This document shows, one piece after another, positions 43,656-55,200 of a stretch of DNA of 64,000 bases. This DNA is from Lateolabrax maculatus (Eukaryota > Chordata > Actinopteri > Acropomatiformes > Lateolabracidae): the NCBI GenBank assembly GCA_031216445.1, contig CM062213.1, positions 1,896,501 through 1,960,500 of the forward strand, in the 5' to 3' direction. How positions within the stretch are numbered: the first letter of the stretch is position 1; the number at the start of each line of letters is the position of its first letter. The notes under the pieces are model-generated. The model saw nothing but the letters and a program-made list of their open reading frames with translations. It was not told where the DNA came from and did not search any database. Made by a program: the position numbers and the translations under genes.

Positions 43656-44287
43656 GCAGTAGTAATGAAGCCAAATGGAAAGTTACCAAACCATACCATT
43701 ACCCAACTCCGGGAACAACAGCTAAATACTTTTACTGTTTACATTTCCTGAGAAATGTCAGTTACACGACGTGTTGCAACATCATTGTCGTCTGATTTGG
43801 AGGAGAGTTGCTTCAGGCGCAGCAGCAGTTCTATTAATAACCACCTCCAGCTGCCACACCAAGTGCCTGATAGAAAATAAGGGTGTCTAAAAAACAGCAA
43901 ATGACTTAGATATGAAGAGAAAGGGAAAATACCACTACATGTGGATTACAAGGACAAGAAAACAATAAAGAAGACGCACTGAATATGTCCCAGAGATAAG
44001 GGTGCACCTGCAGGGGTGAACCGGTATGAACCAGTATGAACCAGTCACAGGCTGGTGGTGGCACATGCAAAAAGAACTGATATAATGGTGAAAAATAATG
44101 AGCTAATACACTGTTTTGAGGCTGAACAATAGGTGGGGACAAGTGTGATTAAAACTAGAGGCACAGGCCAACATAGGTCAGAGCTCTCCTCAAGTGTAAC
44201 TGATGTGCACTCTGAACATCTCTCCTTTAATATCGACATAAAAGTTTTGCTGTCCAGAACTCTGACTCCTGTTGAAGATTTTTGGAC

Positions 44288-44806
44288 TCAAATGAGATTT
44301 CTTTCTTGAACAATTGAATACTGATAAAATTTAAAATCTTGGCCCAGGGGACTGGGACTTAGACTCCAGTGACCTTGGGCTTCAGTCCCATTACACAACA
44401 CACTGTTATACGACTGGGGGGGGGGGTAGTATTGAATATCGTCAAAGTGATGTACAGGGACATGTACAGGTGCAGGTGCAGGTTCAGGTGCAGGAGGTGG
44501 AGGTAGAGGGCTTGGAAGCAAATACATGAACAACGTAGGCAACATTGAAACATCAACGATCAGACAGGGAATGAGTGTAAACAGTCCAGTTAAATAGGTC
44601 TGGGACAGAGCTAGAGTCAGCGAGAGTTTCATCCCCTCAGACGTCCTGTGATGGTGAGAAAAGTCTCTGAGCTCAAGAAAGACTTCAAACACAACAAAGA
44701 CCTCACAGCATCGGAGCTCAAAGAGACAATAATGATGCAGAGGAAACAGAAACAAGGAAACAACAGGAACACTCCAGTCACAGTTTATTATACAGCCCCA
44801 AATCAC
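44288..44806 (-). other. Unrecognised minus-strand open frame upstream of gene 2
   Basis: 172 codons, counterpart of the frame at 18884-19300, with about 20 extra residues rich in Pro and Ala (PPPPAPEPAPAPVHVPVHH). The indel keeps the frame, which is mildly in favour of coding, but no start context, splice partner or known domain supports it. Confidence 0.28.
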
Positions 44807-44809
44807 ATC

Positions 44810-45607
44810 CTCTGTCCTCAGACCCTCTGTCCTCAGTCCCTCTGTCCTCAGACCCTCTGTCCTCAGACCCTCTGTCCTCAGTCCCTCAGTCCTCAGTCCC
44901 TCTGTCCTCAGTCATCAGTCCCTCTGTGCTCAGACCCTCTGTCCTCAGACCCTCAGTCCTCAGTCCCTCTGTCCTCAGTCATCAGTCCCTCTGTGCTCAG
45001 ACCCTCTGTCCTCAGACCCTCAGTCCTCAGTCCCTCTGTCCTCAGTCCCTCAGTCCTCAGTCCTCAGTCCCTCAGTCCCTCTGTCCTCAGTCCTTCTGTC
45101 CTCAGTCCCTCAGTCCCTCTGTCCTCAGACCCTCTGTCCTCAGTCCCTCTGTCCTCAGACCCTCTGTCCTCAGACCCTCTGTCCTCAGTCCCTCTGTCCT
45201 TAGACCCTCAGTCCTCAGTCCCTCTGTCCTCAGACCCTCTGTCCTCAGTCCCTCTGTCCTTAGACCCTCAGTCCTCAGTCCCTCTGTCCTCAGACCCTCT
45301 GTCCTCAGTCCCTCAGTCCCTCTGTCCTCAGTCCCTCAGTCCTCAGTCCCTCTGTCCTCAGACCCTCTGTCCTCAGTCCCTCAGTCCCTCTGTCCTCAGT
45401 CCCTCAGTCCTCAGTCCCTCTGTCCTCAGTCCCTCAGTCCTCAGACCCTCTGTCCTCAGTCCCTCAGTCCCTCTGTCCTCAGTCCCTCAGTCCTCAGACC
45501 CTCTGTCCTCAGACCCTCTGTCCTCAGTCCCTCAGTCCCTCTGTCCTCAGTCCCTCAGTCCTCAGACCCTCTGTCCTCAGACCCTCTGTCCTCAGACCCT
45601 CTGTCCT
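44810..45607. repeat. 15-bp minisatellite with 8-bp variant units, unit 3
   Basis: This is the longest of the three arrays. Besides the 15-bp unit it contains many shorter CCCTCAGT insertions that give 23-bp higher-order steps, and two copies of an irregular block (cctcagtcatcagtccctct) near 44905 and 44975. The 350-codon open frame across it is a by-product of the repeat and is not a gene. Confidence 0.93.
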
Positions 45608-46094
45608 GCAGGCACACTGAGGGGTTGTGGAAAGCCTCCCAGCATGCACTGGGGCAACAGGTTTATGGACACCACACTCTGTTTCTGTATGTTTCAGTAA
45701 CATTAGCAGAATCAGTGTGTTTGACACTTTGACGATAAAGTTCCCTGATGAGCAGTGAAAAGTTATCAGTCATGTGATTCAATTGTCAGTCACAAGTCAT
45801 GAGAACAGAGTGGCTTCAGGCACCGAATATTAGAACAACCTCAAAGTTCTGATTGGTTCTGTTGTTTTTCCAATTAAATAAACTGCTGCTTCTTGTTCTG
45901 TGCTTTTTGTAAATGTACATGAGCTTCACACCTCATGTCAAGTTCATTTATCGAGGCTTATATCTTTATATCTGTGCAACACAACACCCTGTCCTCAGAG
46001 ACCCTGATTCAGAATAAGGAACAACTACACACACAAAAACCTGAATTTAAAATAAATTACAATAATTATTTCTCCTTTAAGCTCCGTCAGACTC

Positions 46095-47400
46095 AGTAAC
46101 CTGAACCTTGATCTACATGCAGAAGATATATTTGCAGTTGTATGTATTTGGTGTTATGCTCTGTTCCAGGTGCATATGTGGAAAGCTTGAGGCAGGGAGA
46201 GCAGCGGCGAGGACCCCGAAATGATTACACCAAGCAAAACCTCCGTGAGCTTCTGTGAGAGGGCACTGGGGAAATTTATTTATATAAATGTTTTTTTTTA
46301 TTTTTTATTAAATAAAGTAAAATAAATCACTTCCCAATTCAAACATTTTAATAGCCCTTGTTTAAATCATTGGTCCTAAAAGTTGTAAAATTCAGTAATA
46401 GCCGATGATAGAGTTATTCTTCAGCGGTGCTAAAGAAAACACTAGTGCGCATGCTCTGTGGGCCCAACAGAGCGGGAAAATCCAAACTCTTGAATACCCC
46501 GAGGTTTGCTTTATGTGCCACTTCCATAAGGATGAACATGAGCTCCAACGCTGTATGCAGTTCTCTTTATACTTCCACATGCAAACTCCAGCTCTGAAAA
46601 GTGAAGCCATGCTGATGGTGCCTTGAACCTGCACTCAACTTGAACCTGACCACCAGGGGGCGACTCCACTGGCTGCAAAGACGAGATTGGACTGAGTTGG
46701 ATGAGAAGATGACCTGAAAACTTCTCACCTGATTCATTTCCCCAGTAAAGATTTCTTCGATTGAGTTCATGGTCTCAATCGCTAGTCCTGAGTCCTCTTC
46801 AGTACAGCAGGATATTCATTTTAAATTAACGTCATATTTAGATGAAAATAAACGATATGACCAACAAGTAGTTACCACGGGTCAGGATAGAGGCAGCTGC
46901 TCTTCATCAGACTAACATCACTTCTGTTCCCAAAACAAAGATGGTGACGGACAAATCTCCAAACTTCCAGCTTTTTTTTTTTTTAAATACAGCCTATAGG
47001 CGGAGATGCAGGGATGTCCGTGTCTGTTCACACTAACTGGAAATAGTCCGTCTGGTTGAGGGGAGGAGTGCAGGAGACAGGACGTGATGCGAAACGTCGC
47101 TGCGGTTGTAATTCAGTGTTTTTAGATTTCACCAGAAATAAAACCTTTATTTCACAGGAAGTCCCATTTCTAAACCACAGCAGCTGTGATGACCTTCAGA
47201 CACAGACAGCTTCCTGTGCTTCAGATTACTGACGGTGGGTCTGTGATGCAGTCAAGGTGGACGGGGATCGACCCGCGAGCAGCAGGTGAGTTGAGGCAGG
47301 TGGCTGAGGCCCAGCAGGTGAAGCAGCTTAAATAGGGAAAATTAATGATCACCAATAGATGCGTAGAAGGGAATCAGCTGATCCATCAGCTGATGTCCGA
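46095..47400. other. Unit 3 private replacement block, partly repetitive
   Basis: This block replaces the roughly 1 kb found at 1097-2090 in unit 1. Its middle (46600-46870: ccaccagggggcgactccac, atggtctcaatcgctag) resembles a widespread fish interspersed repeat. The rest shows no recognisable gene. Short open frames here have no family match that I recognise. Confidence 0.5.
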
Positions 47401-47754
47401 TCACGTTGTTTTAATATAAATGCTGAGGATTTTACATGTTGCACTTCAGTTTATTTGTAATGAGGAACACTTTAAAACAACTATATAAAGTGTTCTGAAA
47501 GGATCTTTTCTAAATAACCGTCTAAAAGAATAACCATCTAAGGAGCCTCTGTCCTCTCTCCCAGGACAAACTGACAGGAAAAAGATGTATCGAGCCCTGA
47601 GGTACTCCACATTTCTCATCAGTAAATATTGATGTAATATTATTATAGAAAACACACAGTGTTCCTTTGATAGGTAGGACTTGAACCAGGACAGAGATGC
47701 CAAATGGGCTCTGGAGCAGGTCTAGGAGTAAACAGGGCTCTGTGGTTAGTTAGT

Positions 47755-48065
47755 TAAATATCACTTTCCACTTTGGTAAGTGCAGCTTCAGTGGAGCGAC
47801 AGGTGCTGAAAGCAGATTGAAGACGTTCAAACAGATTATTGTTAATAAAGTGGGCTGAAAGTTGCTGAGACACAAATCTTTCTAGCACTTTAGAGAAGAA
47901 TGGAGGGTTAGAGACCTGCACCTGAACCTGCACAGACCGGTCTGTAGGTAATTACAGACGCTGGATCAAGGTGTGGGTTCTTCAGTAGAGGTTTAACCAC
48001 AGCAGTCTTAAAGCTGGTGGGGACAGGACCAGTCGAGAGTGATGCATTTACAATATTCAGCATCG
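47755..48065 (-). mobile_element. L2-like LINE reverse transcriptase fragment, unit 3
   Basis: This copy is collinear with the unit 2 fragment and retains the TSFKTAVVKPLLKN block. It is inactive, and its open stretch is interrupted. Confidence 0.77.
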
Positions 48066-48202
48066 TAGGTCCCAGAGACGGCAGAGATCCAATAAGACCA
48101 ATAAAGAGACAACATGCTCAGTAATAATGAAATAAACAGCCATAATATCCATTCATGAAGCTGTTAGTTTGGTGAACTCTGTCTGTTAAAAGCCTGTTGC
48201 CT

Positions 48203-48234
48203 CCATGTTTTACAACAACTGTTGTAAAACATGG
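48203..48234. repeat. Perfect 15-bp inverted repeat, unit 3
   Basis: CCATGTTTTACAACA, then AC, then TGTTGTAAAACATGG: perfect arms with a 2-nt spacer. The unit 1 counterpart near 2840 has lost the left arm. Confidence 0.9.
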
Positions 48235-48339
48235 ATCAACTTAAAGTAAAGTAAAATCACTTTGATTTCTTTTACCAAAGTCTGAACACAGAAACATCAA
48301 AAACAGTCACAACATACAGTTTGATTTCATTTTCCATGT

Positions 48340-48345
48340 TTTATT
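48340..48345 (-). terminator. Candidate polyadenylation signal, gene 3
   Basis: AATAAA on the minus strand in the same context, about 0.85 kb downstream of the gene 3 stop. Confidence 0.4.
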
Positions 48346-48716
48346 CAAAGTTTGTATAGAAACAATAAAGCGCCTCACAGCTACAGAAGCATCATCAGCT
48401 AACAGCATTAATATACTTTCAGGTGAACATTTCAGTCAACAACAGTTGAGTGTTCAGACTCTGGCTCAGCACCTTCACCAACACAAAGCAGCAATACAGG
48501 CTCGGCCCAAATAATGTCCACAACACAAATATCAAAATAACACATGAGGTCACGTTATGTTTCACTGTAGCTTCAATATATTCACACTCCTGCAGCGTCT
48601 CAACAGTTGTGTGTTTTTAATGCTCAGCTGGGACCTTTAAGGACGACGAGCAGCAGGATAATATTTGGTTAACTGACTGCAGTTAGAAAAAGCTTTTGCG
48701 CCTCATTCATCCATTC

Positions 48717-48876
48717 TCACACACACACACACACACACACACACCGATGGCAGCGAGCCACCATGAAGCTGCTGGTCTGACCACCGGTGTGTTGCTGAAG
48801 GACACTTGGACATGTGGACGGGAGGAGCCGGGATCGAACCCCCGACCCTGACACCAACTGACGACCAGCGAGCAGG
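48717..48876 (-). mobile_element. tRNA-related SINE fragment, unit 3
   Basis: This is the orthologue in unit 3, with a short CA run and the same body. All three copies sit in the probable 3' UTR of the Ig gene. Confidence 0.75.
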
Positions 48877-49190
48877 TATTTAACTTTCTCTGATGGAAGG
48901 AACTGATGAATTCTTCCTTCTTCACCTGCCTTGGACTCTATAAGTTTTTAGTTTGACCAAATATTGAGTGCTGTGAGATAAAGGTAATGTGTATATTTGA
49001 TATATATTTATAGATATTTAAGTTAGTTGGGGGTGCAGGCAGGCTGTTATGCACATTCACCTTGTTACCATGACAACTATCCACCTGACCACAACCCTGA
49101 TCCTGACTTTAACCTTAAAACCAGGTCTGAACTCTCAGACTGCCTGAAACAAGTGAGGACCAGACAGCTTCACAGCACATGTGAAGCTGG

Positions 49191-49273
49191 TTAAGGTTCT
49201 GTAGCTTCCTTCGATGATGAGTCTTTTAGAGCGACTTCGTCTCCAGCTGCTGGTTGTGATGCTGATGTTGAAC
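49191..49273 (-). CDS. Gene 3 cytoplasmic tail exon and stop
   Basis: The acceptor is CCTGCAG. The tail has 27 residues (STSASQPAAGDEVALKD then SKEATEP) and TAA at 49193-49191. It lacks tyrosine signalling motifs, as in genes 1 and 2. Confidence 0.82.
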
Positions 49274-52200
49274 CTGCAGGAAGGAAAACAAAGTCATATT
49301 AAAGAAAACCCAACCTGACTTGATCCTCCTCTGGGTGTAAATACCAACAGAATGCTTCATGTCCGAGAAGATAAAACAACTGTCAAGACTCTGAACATGA
49401 GACACATATAAAGAATGTGTTGTGTTGTCTGCTCATCAGCAATATGTTGATACAATAAACTTACCTCTGTTAAAATTTAGTATGATGCATCCCTTTCTGT
49501 AAAGCACAGCTAGACCAACAACAGCAACAACTAAAAGAATGCCGAGAAGAACAGCAACAATAAACCAAGTGGAGCCTGTAAGAGAAGAGAGAAGGTGGAT
49601 GTCAGACTCACAGTGTAACTGCATATCATCTACAGCAGACTGGACATCACAGCCGACACAAAGAACAGCTGAAGGTGTTCGTGCTCCTGAAATCTACAAT
49701 CTAAAAGTGTGGGCAGGTAAAAGCAGCAGTGGGATGAATCTCTCGTAAGCACGTCTGTATTTGATGACGTTGTTCTTATCGCTGCTATTGATACGCTTTG
49801 TTAAAGGAAAATATCAGCCGTCCTGCTGAACACGAGGCTTAGACAGGTTTATGTTTCAGAGCTGAGAAAGAACAACTTTGAGGAACTTTACTGGAGTATT
49901 TCCACTTCATACTTCTACTTTACTACATTTCAGAGGGAAATATTCTATGTTTTACTCCACTACATTATATAAACTATATGGCCAAAAGTCAGTGGACACC
50001 CCTACTAATTACTGAGTCCAGGTGTTTCAGCTGCTAACAGGTGCATTAAATCCAGCACATAGCCATGAAATCTCCAGAGACAAACATTTATAATTCAGAA
50101 TGGGTCGTAAGGAGCTCAGTGACTAGATCTACTGGATCTGCCCGCTCAGCTGTAAGTGCTGTTATTGTGAAGTGGAAGCGCCCGGGAGCAACAGCTCGGC
50201 CACGAAGTGGTAGACCAGGCAAACTCACAGAGCGGGCCGACGAGTGCTGAAGCTCGTAGCTCGTAAAAATCACCCATCATCTGCTGCATCGCTCACTACA
50301 GAGTCCCAAACTGCCTCTGGAAGCAACATCAGCACACCAACTGTGCGTCGGGAGCTTCATGAAGTGGGTTTCCGTGGCCGAGCAGCTGCACGCCAGCCTC
50401 ACATCACCATGTGCAACGCCAAGCGTCGGCTGGAGCGGAGTAAAGCACGCCGCCACTGGACTCTGGAGCATTGGAGACGTGTTCTTTGGAGCCATGAATC
50501 ACGCTTCACTATCTCACAGTCTGATGGATGAATCTGGGTTTGGCGGATGCCGGGAGAACGCTGCCTCCCTGAACGCATAGTGCCGACTGTAAAGTCTGGT
50601 GGAGGAGGGATGATGGTCTGGGCTGGTTTTCAGGGTTGGGGTTACGCCCCTTAGGTCCACTGAAGGCTCTTCTTCATGCTTCAGGACACAAAGTCATTGT
50701 AGAGAATCGGGCGCTTCCAACTTTGTGGCAGCAGTTTGGGGAAGGCCCTTTGCTGTTCCAGCATGACTGAGACTAGTCTGGTGTGGAGGAACTGGACTGG
50801 CCTGCACAGACCGGACCTCAACCCCACTCAACACCTTTGGGACGAATGAGACGCCGGTTGCGACCCGCGACTTCTCGTCCAACATCAGAGCCCGACACAC
50901 TCCACAGTCTTGTGGAAAACCTTCACAGATTCTTGGAGAAGGTGAGAATGAAGGAGTAAGATGAATAAAGCGACCTGCAGTAATGAGTCTGCTCTCAGAC
51001 AGTCTGGTCAGGCCTGAATATCACGATGGCTGATAGAGGAACTAGAAAGAACATGAAGCCATGAATCTCTCATCCTTTGTCAACGAGCTAAATGTTTTTA
51101 TGGATGATTTGACGGATCGCAGCTCTGAATGTGTTTGTCCCTGCATACAGCTCACAGAGCAGGAGAGCCTGGTGGTCTGCAGGTGTTAAAGGTCTTTTCT
51201 AACCAGGTAAAAGGGATTTTAACATCTTACTTCAGTTTCTATTAGACAGCAGCTCTGTTCCCAGCTCATGGAAGCTTTCTTATATACTGCACTTCCCTCC
51301 CCAATGAAACAACAAGAGCTTCTGTGCTGAATGTTTCAGACCTGCAGCTCTCCTGTCACGTCTCTGTCAGACGACGGAGAAAGTCTCGGTTAATCGCCTC
51401 ATCGCCGGCCTCTTGTGCCACTAAACTCAATCCACTGCAGTTTGCTTATAAAAGCCACAGAAGCACACAGGATGCTGCCCTCACTATGCTTGATAGTATT
51501 AAAGAGCACCTGCAGCAGCCAAAGCATGTTAGAGTTTTATTGTTATATCTTAGTTTTTATAAGAAGCCACATTTCTGCAGAGTCGACCTGATCTTGAAGT
51601 TAACACTGGTCTTATACTACGGATCAGGGACAGGCCACAGAGGGGCTCCGTCTCCTCTTATTTTCTCTACACACCAATGAAAAAGTGTTAAATCACTGAG
51701 GAACATTCCTGCTAATTAACTCTGTTTCTCTGTGAATGCTGTTCATGTTTTCAATAAAGACTTAAAGGAAGACTTTACATTTTTTCAAGTCTATCTATCA
51801 CCTGCCATATATACGTTACAAAGACTTGTTGGTGGCTGTAATAATTCCTCCTGTCCATACCAGTCATGAAGCAACACCTTCATGGTGCGACTGCACTGTA
51901 ACAGAGGAGGAAAACATCCACTGCTGTCGTTACGTCCAAAACTGTATTCTGAAGTTCAGCTGAAGCTAATATGGAGCTTCTGCAGTCTGAGTTAGTCCAG
52001 CAGAGTATCGTGTTCAGATGGACTTGAAAAGGATGCTTTTGGGGACAAAATCAAAGATCTATTGGATGTTTTTTGCAGTAAAGTAACAGAAACATTGAGT
52101 TATAAAATGTAAAACATAAGGTCTCCAACAGTATCTACACCCCATGTGCCCTGAGAGCCCGACTCAGACTGGATCTTTGATAAGGATCCTTCAGATCTGA

Positions 52201-55200
52201 TGGTTAGAGAACTGTGACCACATGTAGTGAGCGGGACGTTTTACAGTGTGACACTCAGCTGGACAGCGCCCTCTAGGGGACACACTCTGTAATGGAGACA
52301 CTGTTTCTAAAGCACAAGCCAAATGTGAGTAAATGTGGGAAGTGGTGAACATTAGTGAACTCCTGGTTTCAGGCTCACACAGAGGAGGAGGATCCTGCCC
52401 AGATTTAGAAATCAGAATGTGAAAAGTATCACTGTTGGTTTCATTTCCATTTTCCCTGTAAGTCAGAACCTAACGCTGGATCTTCAGTTTGTTCTGCTTG
52501 TAATCAACCAGGACTCTTTAGTGAATAAAGAAAGTGTAAGAAAGCTTCATTCCCACCAACATGTCTGTCACCTGGGAGCCTCCTGCAGTCCAGTGGGTAC
52601 TAATTACAAGTTTAACTGCAGTTCAAAAGCCTTTATGAGCCTCCATGGTATCAAATTATTACCAGAAACCATCATTGTATATATTTAGAGTTAAAGTCGG
52701 GTCCTGGTTTTTAGTTTCAGCTCTTAATACTTCTGCTTTCAGCATCCATGTTGACAACCCCCAGGACAACAGTGCTGTTGAATTATCTTGGATTCTGGAC
52801 AGTGTGATCATGTGACACTCTCCACCTGGTCATCAGCACAGCTCTCAGTATCTGTGGTGTCTGGTGACTGATGCTGTTCTCTCTGATCCCTGCTGAGTTT
52901 TCATTGAAATTAATGTCAGTGTTTGCTCTGAGGTTCAAACAGAGATAATCACATATGATCCATCACTGAAAACACCAGCACACAGTTCACTCAGGCTACA
53001 GCCACACTAATACGTTTTGGTGTTAAAACGCACAACTTCTGCTGCGTTTACACCGAGCGTCCACACGACTCTGGTGTTTTCCACCATCAGAAACAGAGAC
53101 TTCTGGAACGCTGCTGCTCCTATTTTAGTTTGAAAACTCCAGGTTGCATTTTAGTCCGGACGGGCAGAAACGGAGAACTTTGAAAACTATGATGCAGACG
53201 TTTTCCTCCTGATTGGGTCTCATCAGTCACGACGTGTCCTTCCCTGATTGGTCACGCCCCAATCATGTGACCCTTTCCCAGAAGAAATCAAACATCAGTC
53301 TTGACTACCAGAGGTTAATTCAACATGGGTAAAGGATTACAGGCGTCGCTGAGCTTGTTGTCGATGCTAGCAGCTGCTGCTGTTGTTGTCATTACCAATA
53401 ACAGCAATAATCCACATGCTTTATTTGCAGCTGTTGACAGGCTGACAAACCCCCCACATCTGGACTCCTATCCACCCAATCATGCGACAAATCTGCCTCC
53501 TTCTTTACAGACAACATTCAGAAACTCAGACAGGCTGTGGGTGCCTCTGTAACAGGTAAAGGGTTTCTGTCATCCAGGCTTCCTCTTAAAACCAGTTCAG
53601 TCTGCATGACTCAGTCTGATCCCATCAGCGCCCTGGAGGAGACTCTGTAACATCTGAGTTCTTCCTCCTGCTGCCTTCATATTCTTCCCACGAGCCTTTT
53701 AAAGAATGTTTTTAGTTGCACAGCATCAGGCCTCCTGGTAGTACTCAACACCTCCTTTCTCTCAGGCTTTCCCCCCAAAGCACTGAAAACAGCAGCGATC
53801 AGTCCTCTTTTAAAAAGAGAAACGTCAGGGCTGCCAACTCTCACCACTGACCCTGAGACTCCACACGGCCACTTCCTGTCAGCCTCTCCCGTAGGGAGAA
53901 CCTCTATACTCCCTACAAACAGCCGAACAAATGAGAGCTTTGCTGCAACAAGTCATTTAGGCAGGTTAAAGTCCAGCAGACAGGCCGGACAGACCGATGC
54001 ATTATGCTGCAATAGTGCATCATGTGTTGGTATTTATCCTGGCTCATTGGTTAACAGCTTCATTTATCTGCCAAGGTGTCAGAAGATGAATTACCTTTGT
54101 AGTCTTATCAGTAAATATGTGAAAAAGGACCTGTGACATAATCAAAAGAAAAACATGACAAATGCAAACAAAAAATAACTCGTTCCCTCTCTTCTATTTC
54201 TAGCTCGGCTTTCTAGTTTAATAAAATCTAGTTTGTTTGTTTGTTTTCTGGACAAAATGATCCTGCCGGATCCTCTGTATGAAAAGTAAATGAAGGAGAG
54301 AATCACATTCAAAGACAATGTTCCTGTTAGTAGACGGAGCTGCTACCCCCATAGTTTTCAGGGGGAAGCTCCCCAGATACCCTGGTTAGGTTGGGTGTCC
54401 AGATTTAGACCATGATGTCTGGAGGTTGGCAAATACGCTAATCAACCAGACTTGCTCATCATTGACTGTGATTATTGACTTAGATTTTCACCTATAAATG
54501 CTTTTGAAATTGTGAATTTAACTGCAGAACTTTTAAAATAAAATCCATGGGGGTTGAGGGGTGATGACCCCGACCCCTGTTGTGGTTAATGTCACAGCCG
54601 GCCTGCTCATACAATGAACCGAATTCACCGATACCGAAACTCACTCCAAACTGAACTGAAAACTTATCAGCCCTGGACCTTAATAACAGAGTTAAAGACC
54701 CGATCAAACCTCCCATTTCTGGGAAGAATCATCATAAAGCTGTTTTTCATCGGTTCAACACCTTCTTGCCACTTCACAAATGTTTTGGTTTTGTCCAGTC
54801 TGGATTTCAAAGTCTCTGTCTCAGTACTGTTGGACCTCAGAGCTGCATATGATACAGCTGACCACAAACTGGACGGACTGGAAAACTGAGTGGGACTCTG
54901 GCTCAGCTATGTTGCCTTTCCCGAGGTCATCGAAGATGTTACAGTTTTATACTACCGCACTTCTTATATCTTTGAATCTGCTGTAGTTCTAATGTTACTT
55001 ATTCTTTCCTTTATAAATTATCTTATTATCAGTTTCATTTGTTTATGCTTTTTACATTTTATTTTATCTTTTTCTTTATGTAAAGCATGTTGAATTGCCC
55101 TTTTGTATATGAAATGTGTTAAATAGATAAACTCACCCAGCCTTCTTTTTCACTTGAGTTCAGTCTGAACACATTTTTGAAAGCTAATACCACACGAACC

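Larger units (their letters stand above)
42620..44287. other. Upstream flank of gene 2
   Basis: Counterpart of 17430-18883, with an extra piece near 43040-43240 that repeats the post-minisatellite sequence (cccagcatgcactggggcaa) and carries an AT run. No gene is seen. Confidence 0.55.
19164..44642. repeat. Tandem unit 2 of the Ig-receptor array
   Basis: This second copy, about 25.5 kb, is longer than unit 1 for two reasons. It keeps or gained sequence at 26600-28670, and a segment carrying the Tc1 copy, the LINE fragment and a C exon is duplicated inside it (about 24300-32300 against 32340-36200). Flanking introns are nearly identical to unit 1. Confidence 0.9.

Noticed and set aside
44648..45700. 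350-codon open frame with Ser/Pro/Leu/Cys repeats
   Set aside because: It is the translation of the 15-bp minisatellite, open in several frames on both strands. It has no domain, and the length changes freely between units.
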